Source: Ktedonobacteraceae bacterium (GTDB taxonomy: Bacteria; Chloroflexota; Ktedonobacteria; Ktedonobacterales; Ktedonobacteraceae). Taken from it: a stretch of 8,541 nucleotides of DNA. The translations under genes and the position numbers were made by a program. Positions 1-5,391 of the stretch are shown piece after piece. The stretch's first letter is position 1, and each line of letters begins with the position of its first letter. Where the stretch lies: the NCBI GenBank assembly GCA_014896635.1, contig JADBKA010000202.1, positions 1 through 8,541 on the forward strand. Reading direction: 5' to 3'. The notes beneath the pieces were generated by a model. It worked only from the letters and a program-made list of their open reading frames with translations. It did no database searches and was not told the origin of the DNA.

Positions 1-74
1 CAAACCCTCACCAAATAGTGCTGACCGACTGCCGGCCTGAAGGAATCAGAAGCACGCTGAGAGGTCCTTTGCGC

Positions 75-105
75 TTGCCTTCTCTCCTGTCTGATGTGGT
101 AGAAT
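75..105 (+). promoter_or_regulatory. candidate sigma-70 type promoter of the sugar operon
   Basis: The sequence shows TTGCCT (75-80, 4 of 6 matches to TTGACA), a 19-base spacer, and TAGAAT (100-105, 5 of 6 matches to TATAAT). Transcription would begin near 112, about 75 bases before the chosen ATG at 186. The spacer is longer than the optimum of 17, so this is a plausible but unproven promoter. Its position also argues against translation starting at the in-frame ATG at 18. Confidence 0.35.
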
Positions 106-113
106 TCGTTTAC

Positions 114-128
114 ATGCGATGGTCGCAT
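114..128. promoter_or_regulatory. operator-like inverted repeat ATGCGA-3-TCGCAT
   Basis: This is a perfect dyad: ATGCGA (114-119), spacer TGG, TCGCAT (123-128). It sits just downstream of the candidate -10 box, at about +3 to +17 of the inferred transcript, where a bound repressor would block transcription. Sugar-use operons are often controlled by LacI- or GntR-type repressors through sites of this size. The regulator itself is not in the window, so the assignment is inference. Confidence 0.4.
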
Positions 129-185
129 AATGATGGACAGAGCAATCTCAAAGCTGAAGAAACTGTGAAGAAAGGCAAGGTTGAC

Positions 186-1235
186 ATGTCTCAGATCAAA
201 GGACCCGCACTATTTCTCGCACAATTTGCTCAGGATATTCCCCCTTACGATACGCTGGAACATATCACTGCCTGGGCGAAAGACCTGGGTTATCTCGGTA
301 TCCAGATCCCTGGCTGGGATAGCCGCTTTATTGATCTTGATAAGGCTGCCGAATCTCAGCAGTATTGTGATGACCTGAAAGCGCAGTGCAATGGGCTGGC
401 AATCACGGAAATCGCCACACACCTGTTGGGCCAGCTTGTGGCGGTTCACCCGGCCTATGATCTGCTCTTCGATGCGTTCGCACCTGCTGCCCTGCACAAT
501 AACCCGGCGGCTCGTGCTGACTGGGCTGTCGCACAGATGCGCAAGGCGATCAAGGCTTCGCGCAACCTCGGTCTCTCGGCGTTACCCACCTTCTCCGGGG
601 CGCTCCTGTGGCACACCATGTATCCCTGGCCACAGCGTCCCAGGGGTCTTGTCGAGCTGGGGTTCAAAGAGTTGGCGCGGCGCTGGCAGCCGCTGCTGGA
701 TACGGCTCAGGAATATGGGGTCGATCTGGCTTACGAGATCCATCCAGGCGAGGATCTGCACGATGGCGTAACCTTCGAGCGTTTCCTAGCCGCCACCGGC
801 AATCATCCACGTGTCCACCTGCTCTACGATCCCTCGCACTTTATCCTTCAGCAGCTCGACTACCTGGGCTACATTGATGTGTATAAAGATCATATCAAGG
901 CTTTCCATGTGAAAGATGCCGAATATCGTCCCTCGCCGCGTTCAGGCGTCTATGGCGGTTATCAGGAGTGGATTGATCGTCCGGGGCGCTTCCGCAGCCT
1001 GGGGGATGGGCAGGTCGATTTCAAGCAGGTCTTCTCCAAACTGACGCAGTATGGCTATAGCGGCTGGGCCGTGCTGGAATGGGAAGATGTGCTCAAGGAT
1101 TCGGTGCAGGGCGCGCGCGAGGGCGCAATCTTTATCAAGAGCATGCTCATTGATCGACCGACGACCACCTTTGATGATTTTGCCGGCGGTGCAGCCGATG
1201 AAGCCACCAATCGCCGCGTGCTTGGCCTGAGCTAG
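186..1235 (+). CDS. sugar phosphate isomerase/epimerase family protein (xylose isomerase-like TIM barrel)
   Basis: The product is a 349-residue soluble protein of the AP-endonuclease-2/xylose-isomerase-like TIM-barrel superfamily, which isomerises or epimerises sugars and keto-sugars with a bound divalent metal. Likely metal or catalytic residues can be seen at the ends of barrel strands: E184 (LAYEIHPGE), D215 and H218 (YDPSHF), H241 (AFHVKDAE) and E298 (VLEWED). The barrel occupies about residues 8-320, followed by a short tail. The start is the ATG at 186, with AAGG at 177-180 five bases upstream; the frame is open back to an ATG at 18, but that extension has no ribosome site and looks non-coding. 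It lies 26 bases before an oxidoreductase gene, a frequent pairing in inositol, keto-sugar and glycoside pathways (IolE-, IolI- or YcjR-like and related proteins). The family is sure; the substrate is not. Confidence 0.9.
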   Translation: MSQIKGPALFLAQFAQDIPPYDTLEHITAWAKDLGYLGIQIPGWDSRFIDLDKAAESQQYCDDLKAQCNGLAITEIATHLLGQLVAVHPAYDLLFDAFAPAALHNNPAARADWAVAQMRKAIKASRNLGLSALPTFSGALLWHTMYPWPQRPRGLVELGFKELARRWQPLLDTAQEYGVDLAYEIHPGEDLHDGVTFERFLAATGNHPRVHLLYDPSHFILQQLDYLGYIDVYKDHIKAFHVKDAEYRPSPRSGVYGGYQEWIDRPGRFRSLGDGQVDFKQVFSKLTQYGYSGWAVLEWEDVLKDSVQGAREGAIFIKSMLIDRPTTTFDDFAGGAADEATNRRVLGLS

Positions 1236-1245
1236 GCGACGAAAG

Positions 1246-1252
1246 AAAGGAG
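1246..1252 (+). promoter_or_regulatory. ribosome binding site for the oxidoreductase
   Basis: AAAGGAG lies nine bases before the ATG at 1262 and fixes that start. It sits inside the 26-base gap after the isomerase stop codon, so the two genes are very probably co-transcribed but the second is initiated on its own site. Confidence 0.7.
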
Positions 1253-1261
1253 CAGGCACTG

Positions 1262-2410
1262 ATGAGTCGAGATGTCTCCAACCGGAAGTTGCGCGCCGGC
1301 ATCGTGGGCGGCGGCCAGGGATCGTTTATTGGCGCCGTCCACCGCGTGGCTGTTGAACTGGACGGCCAGGCCGAGGTTGTGGCCGGGGCCATGTCCAGCG
1401 ATGCAGCACGTGCTGAAGCCTCGGCGCGCGCCTGGTATTTAGAGCGGTCCTACAGTAGCTTTGAGCAGATGGCGCAGGCCGAAGCCAGCCGGCCCGATGG
1501 CATCGACTTTGTGATGATCACCACGCCCAACCACCTGCACTTTCCGGTAGCAAAGGCGTTTCTGGAACAGGGCATCCACGTGGTCTCGGACAAGCCGATG
1601 ACGTTGACGCTGCAAGAGGCACAGGACCTGGTCAAGATCGTTGAGCAGAGCCGCCTGGTCTATGCGCTGACGCATACTTACACCGGCTATCCCGCTGTGC
1701 GACAGGCGCGTCACATGGTACAGAGCGGCGCGCTAGGCGAAATCCGTAAAGTGCTGGTCGAGTATGTGCAGGGCTGGCTGGCGGAGCCGGCGGAGAGAGC
1801 CGGTAATAAGCAGGCTTCCTGGCGCACTGATCCCAGACGTTCAGGACTGGCCGGTTGCGTGGGCGATATCGGCACGCACGCGGCAAACCTGCTGGAGTAT
1901 ATCAGCGATCTGAAAATTGCGTCGCTCTGCGCGGATCTCACCACCTTTGTCGAAGGGCGGCAGTTGGACGACGACGCCAATATGTTGCTACGCCTGGAGA
2001 ACGGGGCGAAGGGACTGCTCACCTGCTCGCAGGTGGCGGCAGGCGAGGAGAATAACCTGAACATCCGCATCTATGGCACAAAAGCCGGACTGGAATGGCA
2101 TCAGATGGAGCCAAATACGCTGCTCTTCAAGCCGTTAGATCAGCCGCAGCAGATCCTGCGTACAGGCCAGGGATATATGTCGGAAGAGGCGCGCGCCGCC
2201 ACGCGCACTCCGCCTGGCCACCCGGAAGGCTACTTTGAGGCGTTTGCCAACCTCTACCGGCTGGCAATTGCCGATATCCGGCGGGTGGAGTCCGGCGAAA
2301 AGCCACAGGGGGGCTACCCGACAGTGTATGATGGCCTGCGTGGCATGCTCTTCATCACACGCGCCGTCGAAAGTTCGCGCCAGGGTGCCGCCTGGGTCGA
2401 GCTGGCGTAA
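1262..2410 (+). CDS. Gfo/Idh/MocA family NAD(P)-dependent oxidoreductase
   Basis: The 382-residue product oxidises or reduces a hydroxyl/keto group on a sugar, inositol or related polyol using NAD(P). The N-terminal Rossmann fold (about 10-130) begins with the glycine-rich turn GIVGGGQGSFIG (13-24). It continues through ITTPNHLH (86-93) to SDKP (109-112), the family's E-K-P motif with Asp in place of Glu; the Lys that contacts substrate and cofactor is K111. The C-terminal alpha/beta substrate domain carries GDIGTH (201-206), where H206 matches the conserved catalytic His. Length is normal for the family. It is the second gene of an operon with a TIM-barrel sugar isomerase. The GGGxGSFIG form of the nucleotide loop, the insertion near 170-195, and the PPGHPEGYFEAFANLY segment (317-332) are common in the dehydrogenase subgroup near IolG/YcjS-like enzymes. 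The exact substrate cannot be assigned. Confidence 0.92.
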   Translation: MSRDVSNRKLRAGIVGGGQGSFIGAVHRVAVELDGQAEVVAGAMSSDAARAEASARAWYLERSYSSFEQMAQAEASRPDGIDFVMITTPNHLHFPVAKAFLEQGIHVVSDKPMTLTLQEAQDLVKIVEQSRLVYALTHTYTGYPAVRQARHMVQSGALGEIRKVLVEYVQGWLAEPAERAGNKQASWRTDPRRSGLAGCVGDIGTHAANLLEYISDLKIASLCADLTTFVEGRQLDDDANMLLRLENGAKGLLTCSQVAAGEENNLNIRIYGTKAGLEWHQMEPNTLLFKPLDQPQQILRTGQGYMSEEARAATRTPPGHPEGYFEAFANLYRLAIADIRRVESGEKPQGGYPTVYDGLRGMLFITRAVESSRQGAAWVELA

Positions 2411-2444
2411 GGCGCGAGAGATCCGAGGGATATCCAGTATACTT

Positions 2445-2530
2445 GAGCAGGGAAATGATCCCTGCTCCTGGTGGCCGCTACCTCTGATTAAGAACGACCG
2501 GAAGTGCTTTGCTTCCGGTCTCACCAGGAG
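2445..2530 (+). terminator. multi-hairpin 3' element after the sugar operon (terminator or RNA-end structure)
   Basis: Three perfect 9-bp stems are visible. Stem A is GAGCAGGGA (2445-2453) with TCCCTGCTC (2459-2467) and a 5-base loop. Stem C is GACCGGAAG (2496-2504) with CTTCCGGTC (2512-2520) and a 7-base loop. Stem B is CTCCTGGTG (2465-2473) with CACCAGGAG (2522-2530); it encloses stem C and shares three bases with stem A. It begins 34 bases after the oxidoreductase stop. There is no U-tract directly after any stem (only CTTTT at 2537-2541), so it is not a classic intrinsic terminator. It may stop transcription, protect the mRNA end, or switch between A and B. Confidence 0.5.
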
Positions 2531-2732
2531 AGTATGCTTTTGGAAAAAGATGTGTCATTTGTCTATCCTGAACAATTTTTTGAAGTTCAGCTAGTTTTCG
2601 CTCAAAAAAATCGCTGAATTGTTTAAGAACTCTTTCCCCAAAGCTGAGAAATAGCTTAGAAAATATTACGTGTCATAATTATGGCACATTTTATTTTTAT
2701 GTTCCTGGTAAAAAAGCGTTATAGTTATTGCA
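2531..2732. other. AT-rich non-coding region upstream of the small membrane protein gene
   Basis: No convincing gene lies here. The base composition falls sharply compared with the flanking genes, with runs such as T6 (2576-2581) and A7 (2604-2610). A weak hairpin can form between AGTTCAGC (2584-2591) and GCTGAATT (2613-2620), with an alternative pairing of AACAATT (2571-2577) and AATTGTT (2617-2623). A -10-like TATAGT lies at 2720-2725 without a good -35 box. If used, it would start transcription near 2732, at the edge of the tandem palindromes. Confidence 0.45.
2670..2687. promoter_or_regulatory. 18-bp near-perfect palindrome, operator-like
   Basis: GTGTCATAATTATGGCAC is symmetric except for one T/G pair (positions 2673 and 2684). 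As DNA it resembles the 16-20 bp palindromes bound by MarR-type and similar dimeric regulators. As RNA it could form a 7-bp stem (one G-U pair) with an AATT loop followed by ATTTTATTTTTAT, a weak terminator-like arrangement on the + strand. The first reading is preferred because it sits in an AT-rich upstream region with further dyads. Confidence 0.35.
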
Positions 2733-2763
2733 GTGAAAAGTTTCATAGAATGAAAAATTTCAC
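2733..2763. promoter_or_regulatory. tandem TGAAA-2-TTTCA palindromes, probable operator
   Basis: Two perfect 5-2-5 dyads lie in tandem: TGAAA-AG-TTTCA (2734-2745) and TGAAA-AA-TTTCA (2751-2762), with centres 17 bp apart. The pair is flanked by G (2733) and C (2763), so the whole block is itself close to a palindrome, and TTTCAT-AGA-ATGAAA (2741-2755) is a further perfect dyad across the middle. A -10-like TAGAAT (2746-2751) lies inside it, and another (TATAGT, 2720-2725) just before it. Four equally phased half-sites in a promoter region strongly suggest a repressor site, perhaps bound by two dimers. The regulator is unknown. Confidence 0.5.
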
Positions 2764-2768
2764 GAGAT

Positions 2769-2840
2769 ATGAGTGACGATGATCGCAACGCAGATCCGGT
2801 GATCTGGCGATTACAGAAAGGCGAGGTTCATAATGGTTAG
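2769..2840 (+). CDS. possible 23-residue leader ORF overlapping the small membrane protein gene
   Basis: An ATG at 2769 opens a 23-codon frame starting MSDDDRNADPVIWR and ending at TAG (2838-2840), eight bases past the first base of the next gene's start codon, in another frame. Such an overlap is typical of translational coupling. The ribosome site is poor (only GAG at 2764-2766, too close to the ATG), which is the main argument against it. The peptide is acidic at its start and shows no run of one amino acid as a classical attenuator leader would. It spans the hairpin at 2780-2813, which ribosomes would melt if it were translated. Treat as tentative. Confidence 0.25.
   Translation: MSDDDRNADPVIWRLQKGEVHNG
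2780..2813 (+). promoter_or_regulatory. bulged hairpin just before the ribosome site of the small membrane protein
   Basis: The inner stem CAGATC (2791-2796) pairs with GATCTG (2801-2806) around a CGGT tetraloop. The outer stem pairs 2780-2786 (TGATCGC) with 2807-2813 (GCGATTA), including one G-U pair, leaving the four bases AACG (2787-2790) bulged on the 5' side. It ends ten bases before the GAGG ribosome site (2823-2826) without covering it. It could affect mRNA stability, bind a ligand or protein, or hinder ribosome entry. Confidence 0.4.
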
Positions 2841-3072
2841 TTTTATCATCTTTATGCTGGTGATCTTTAGCTTCAGTTTCGTCGCTGTCGCCGTCCATAT
2901 GAGTATCCGGCCTCGTCATAGTCATAGAAGCGTACGTCTCGTCAAGCGTATATCGGACAGCAGTCATAATGCCCGCCTGCATAGTGTGCTCTTCAGCCAT
3001 GACGGCCTGCCGGACGACGAAAGATATACTCAGGCCACGCGAGTAGCTGATGAGTTGCCGACGTTCGCGTAG
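2833..3072 (+). CDS. small single-pass membrane protein of unknown function, 79 aa
   Basis: I do not recognise this protein. The start is supported by GAGG at 2823-2826, six bases before the ATG. Residues 3-21 form a strongly hydrophobic segment (FIIFMLVIFSFSFVAVAV) that should span the membrane or act as an uncleaved signal anchor. It is followed by a basic stretch (R26, R28, R32, R35, K38, R39), so the positive-inside rule places the C-terminal part in the cytoplasm. That part has six histidines (22, 29, 31, 45, 50, 56) and an acidic patch DDE (61-63). It is preceded by tandem palindromes and a hairpin, which suggests regulated expression. The opposite strand is open over 2743-3000, but it lacks a good ribosome site and its protein is the complement of the membrane segment. 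Being small and without known relatives, it is probable rather than certain. Confidence 0.55.
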   Translation: MVSFIIFMLVIFSFSFVAVAVHMSIRPRHSHRSVRLVKRISDSSHNARLHSVLFSHDGLPDDERYTQATRVADELPTFA

Positions 3073-3123
3073 GCTGTAACTAGATGATCCGGCAAAATAC
3101 TTGCGGGAAACCCGTGATAGTAA

Positions 3124-3144
3124 GGGCGACCCTGGCGGTCGCCC
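3124..3144 (+). terminator. GC-rich hairpin after the small membrane protein gene
   Basis: GGGCGACC (3124-3131) and GGTCGCCC (3137-3144) form a perfect 8-bp stem with a 5-base loop, 51 bases after the stop codon. No U-tract follows on the + strand; the nearest T-rich stretch (GTTTTATTT) is about 30 bases further on. It may be a terminator or an RNA-end stabiliser. It separates this gene from the convergent minus-strand operon. Confidence 0.4.
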
Positions 3145-3188
3145 TGGCCCACATTCTCCGCAGCACTTTCGCCGTTTTATTTAGACAG

Positions 3189-3222
3189 AAAAAGTGGTCC
3201 AGGGAGGTAATCCCTGGACCAC
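3189..3222 (-). terminator. strong intrinsic terminator of the GTPase/peptidase-like operon
   Basis: Read on the - strand, GTGGTCCAGGGA, a 5-base loop TTACC, and TCCCTGGACCAC form a perfect 12-bp stem followed by TTTTT. The stem starts one base after the TAA of the upstream coding region (3224-3226). This is a textbook Rho-independent terminator and marks the operon end. Confidence 0.9.
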
Positions 3223-3223
3223 C

Positions 3224-4006
3224 TTAGAAATACGTCAGGCTTTCCAGCCACTCGGCTCCCCCCGGGCCGAGCACCTGAGCCAGCATCTCCGTTACCTCAT
3301 CGCTGAGCAGAGTTTTGCGCTCAGTGCGATAGAGGTCAAGGAAACGGGGTAGGATGTCGGGTGTGTAGCGGCTTAACAGATCGGCGGTAAATTGCTCAAG
3401 CAGCAACTCGTATGCCAGGTAGTCTTCGAGGGAAGTGTCCTCGTACCAGTCGAAACCGCGAATAGTCACCGGCGTTTTACCATCGGGTTCTACTTCAAAA
3501 ATATCGACATACTGTTTGCGCAGGTCTTTGTTGACGATGCCTTCCACTTCATCCAGAGTATGGGAGAGCCAGAGAGCAGCGAATTTGAACTGCCACTCAT
3601 CGGCCCAGAGGGGATAGTCAACGGGCCAGGGGCGAGGATCGTTTTCCAGGAAAGCCAGAGCCAGTTCGTGATAGAGAAAATAAGCCAGTTTCGCCGGGGT
3701 CAGTTCGCCAAAAATAGAATCTACCTCGATGGGGACGACCAGTGAAGGTGGCGAGGTAACATCTGTCCAGTAGGGCTGTGGGGAAGCGATTTCCTCTGGC
3801 TCCTCGTGGGGAGCCAGTTCCCAGTCTGCCGGGGCGACTACCAGGATCTCCAGCTCTGGTGCGCTCCGGCCAAGCAGCCCGGCCAGTTGCCGGGCGGCAT
3901 TATCAATAGTCGTGGTTATCCAGCGGGCATATTCCTCTTCGCCAGCCGGGTAATAGACGACCAGCGGTGCCGTCAGCGTCTGATAGCGTTCATAGGGGAA
4001 ATCCAT
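3224..4006 (-). CDS. MA-like peptidase homologue with degenerate HExxH (probable pseudo-peptidase)
   Basis: The 260-residue product has no signal peptide and no membrane segment, so it is probably cytoplasmic. The N-terminal half, with VVYYPAGEEEYARWITTTIDNAARQLAGLLG (about 16-46), resembles the start of bacterial MA-clan peptidase-like domains. The expected zinc helix follows as FLYHELALAFL (110-120), where the HExxH pattern reads H113-E-L-A-L117: the second His is replaced by Leu (codon CTG). A downstream Glu in LWADEWQFKFAALW (E137) sits where gluzincins place their third zinc ligand. With one ligand lost the protein is probably inactive as a protease, or uses a different site. The C-terminal 150 residues are helical and acidic. 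The ATG at 4006 is ten bases after the GTPase stop, with GAGAGA upstream, so the two genes are co-expressed and may act together. The family call is moderate; the function is unknown. Confidence 0.75.
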   Translation of the reverse strand: MDFPYERYQTLTAPLVVYYPAGEEEYARWITTTIDNAARQLAGLLGRSAPELEILVVAPADWELAPHEEPEEIASPQPYWTDVTSPPSLVVPIEVDSIFGELTPAKLAYFLYHELALAFLENDPRPWPVDYPLWADEWQFKFAALWLSHTLDEVEGIVNKDLRKQYVDIFEVEPDGKTPVTIRGFDWYEDTSLEDYLAYELLLEQFTADLLSRYTPDILPRFLDLYRTERKTLLSDEVTEMLAQVLGPGGAEWLESLTYF

Positions 4007-4016
4007 CAGTTCTCTC

Positions 4017-5270
4017 TCATGCCTTCTCTTCTTCTTGTATTTTTTCCTGCGGCTTCTCAGGTAGTTCTATGGATTGGCGCTCCTCAATGGCTTCAGCGGA
4101 AGCTCTGGCCTCTTCTGCCTGCAACTTTTCGGCCAGTTTCTCCTTGCGGAAGCGGCGGTAGAAATTGTTGAAGAGTCCTTGCAGGCGACGCGGGCCAAAT
4201 CTCCTGCCGCCTTCGTAATACTCCAGAGCGACCTGTCCGATGGACCAGGTAGCGGCACCGGCGATTGCCCCGGCGACGAAATCTCCGCCGAACGGAACTG
4301 CCTTTGCAGCCTGTTCTGCCAGTAAACGCAGTCCTAATCCACCCGCTATTGTAGCAACGAGTTCACGGGCATGCAACATGGCGTCGGCGCTATTCAATGG
4401 CTCTCCATAGAGCGCCGCCAGGCGCAGCACCAGGCGCACCTGAGTTCCCAGGAGGATAGGGATGTCAACGAAAGGAATTGGTTCCAGACCGGCTGCGAGG
4501 GCGACCAGCGTTGCGTTACGGATGATGCGCTGGGCTGCCTGGTTGCGATAGGTTGGCAGTTCGCGTCCAATTGCCAGTGCAGCCTCTGGACTGGCTTCGA
4601 TGATGGCAGGGATCAGTTCTTCGGCGACGTTCTCGCCAGTGCGAGCGGAAACCGGGATCACTCCGTAGGCTTCCAGTTGCACGGCGACCTCGGTGGCGAA
4701 ACGGTCCCCGGTCTCGCTGCCTGCCAGAGCATCGACTTTGTTAACGGCGACAACGATGGGCTTGTTCAGCTTTTTAATGGCCTCATACAGTTCGCGGTCC
4801 TGTACTTGCAGGCCACGTGTCGCGTCTATGAGCAGGACAATCACGCTGGCCTGCTCCATACCGCTCTCCATGAGGCTCGGAATGTGGCCTGGCGTATCAA
4901 CCAGGGTGAACGGTCCGAAATCGGTGCGCACGAGGGTGCGGGTTGTGCCGGCCTGCGCAGACGCGGGTGAAAGCTCCTGCCCTTTGATTTTGTTGAAGAG
5001 CGTGCTCTTCCCCGTGTTGGGCTGGCCGACGATCACCACCGTGTTGTTCAATCCCTCAAGCACTTCCGCCTGTGCCTGTTTCCAGTTGATCACTTTCATG
5101 AAGTTCTGGATCATGTTGATATTGGCAGGCAAGTTGCGTAGCACGTTGACCCCTACCTCGCTGACAGTGCGCGGGTGGGCCGTTGAGCGAGTGGCACTTT
5201 CAGCCAGCTTCTTCTTGAGTTCTTCTTTCTGTTGTTGTTCTGCGGAAGATGATTGCTTGTTGTCAGACAC
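4017..5270 (-). CDS. Era/TrmE-like GTPase with C-terminal DUF697-type membrane-associated domain
   Basis: The 417-residue GTPase starts at GTG (5270-5268), with AAGGA (5283-5279) eight bases upstream. An open frame back to 5612 is ignored because it has no ribosome site and reads through the promoter region. Residues 1-75 are polar and helical. The G domain (about 76-235) has all five motifs: G1 GQPNTGKS (82-89), G2 around T109-T110, G3 DTPG (125-128), G4 NKVD (177-180) and G5 SAR (208-210). Residues 245-355 hold two long hydrophobic stretches, including AAGLEPIPFVDIPILLGTQV (259-278), matching the DUF697/YcjF-like domain, which links such GTPases to membranes. The tail (365-417) is a charged Lys/Glu-rich helix, probably coiled coil. 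It would be a membrane-attached GTP switch or remodelling protein, first gene of an operon with the pseudo-peptidase. The cellular process is not known. Confidence 0.9.
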   Translation of the reverse strand: MSDNKQSSSAEQQQKEELKKKLAESATRSTAHPRTVSEVGVNVLRNLPANINMIQNFMKVINWKQAQAEVLEGLNNTVVIVGQPNTGKSTLFNKIKGQELSPASAQAGTTRTLVRTDFGPFTLVDTPGHIPSLMESGMEQASVIVLLIDATRGLQVQDRELYEAIKKLNKPIVVAVNKVDALAGSETGDRFATEVAVQLEAYGVIPVSARTGENVAEELIPAIIEASPEAALAIGRELPTYRNQAAQRIIRNATLVALAAGLEPIPFVDIPILLGTQVRLVLRLAALYGEPLNSADAMLHARELVATIAGGLGLRLLAEQAAKAVPFGGDFVAGAIAGAATWSIGQVALEYYEGGRRFGPRRLQGLFNNFYRRFRKEKLAEKLQAEEARASAEAIEERQSIELPEKPQEKIQEEEKA

Positions 5271-5278
5271 GTTACGTT

Positions 5279-5283
5279 TCCTT
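5279..5283 (-). promoter_or_regulatory. ribosome binding site that decides the GTG start of the GTPase
   Basis: On the - strand GGGAAGGA ends eight bases before the GTG at 5270. No comparable site precedes the in-frame ATGs at 5612 or 5579, so a GTG start and a 417-residue protein are preferred. Confidence 0.7.
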
Positions 5284-5342
5284 CCCTGGTAGGATGTTAT
5301 GAGAACGCTTAACAGCAAGTGTTCTGCTGCTATTGTACTACT

Positions 5343-5348
5343 ATTATA
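5343..5348 (-). promoter_or_regulatory. TATAAT -10 box upstream of the GTPase gene
   Basis: The - strand shows a perfect TATAAT at 5348-5343, with a second weaker box TACAAT at 5337-5332. No good -35 hexamer is found 16-18 bases upstream of either, so the promoter may depend on an activator or a different sigma factor. Transcription would start near 5336, giving a leader of about 65 bases before the GTG. A terminator after ileS makes an independent promoter here necessary. Confidence 0.45.
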
Positions 5349-5378
5349 AGGGCTTCTGCTCTCTAGTACGCAGGACAC

Positions 5379-5391
5379 ATCTCTTAGAGAT
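5379..5391. promoter_or_regulatory. inverted repeat ATCTCT-1-AGAGAT upstream of the GTPase promoter
   Basis: ATCTCT (5379-5384) and AGAGAT (5386-5391) form a perfect 13-bp dyad about 31 bases upstream of the TATAAT box, centred near -49 of the inferred start. This is a usual place for an activator site, which would fit the missing -35 box. A 7-bp inverted repeat with a long loop, TGCCAGC (5399-5405) and GCTGGCA (5429-5435), lies just beyond it. Confidence 0.35.

Noticed and set aside
18..185. N-terminal extension of the sugar isomerase to the ATG at 18 or 114
   Set aside because: No ribosome site precedes either ATG, the extension overlaps the candidate promoter and dyad, and the barrel begins right after the Met at 186.
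2743..3000. 85-codon frame on the - strand opposite the small membrane protein
   Set aside because: Its ribosome site is weak, its sequence rich in Asp/His/Thr has the look of an antisense frame, and it would have to start inside the + strand gene and run into its regulatory region. The + strand frame has a good site and a clear membrane helix.
4371..5292. Two overlapping 199-codon + strand frames across the GTPase gene
   Set aside because: They are antisense to a protein with all five G motifs and show no ribosome sites or protein-like composition.
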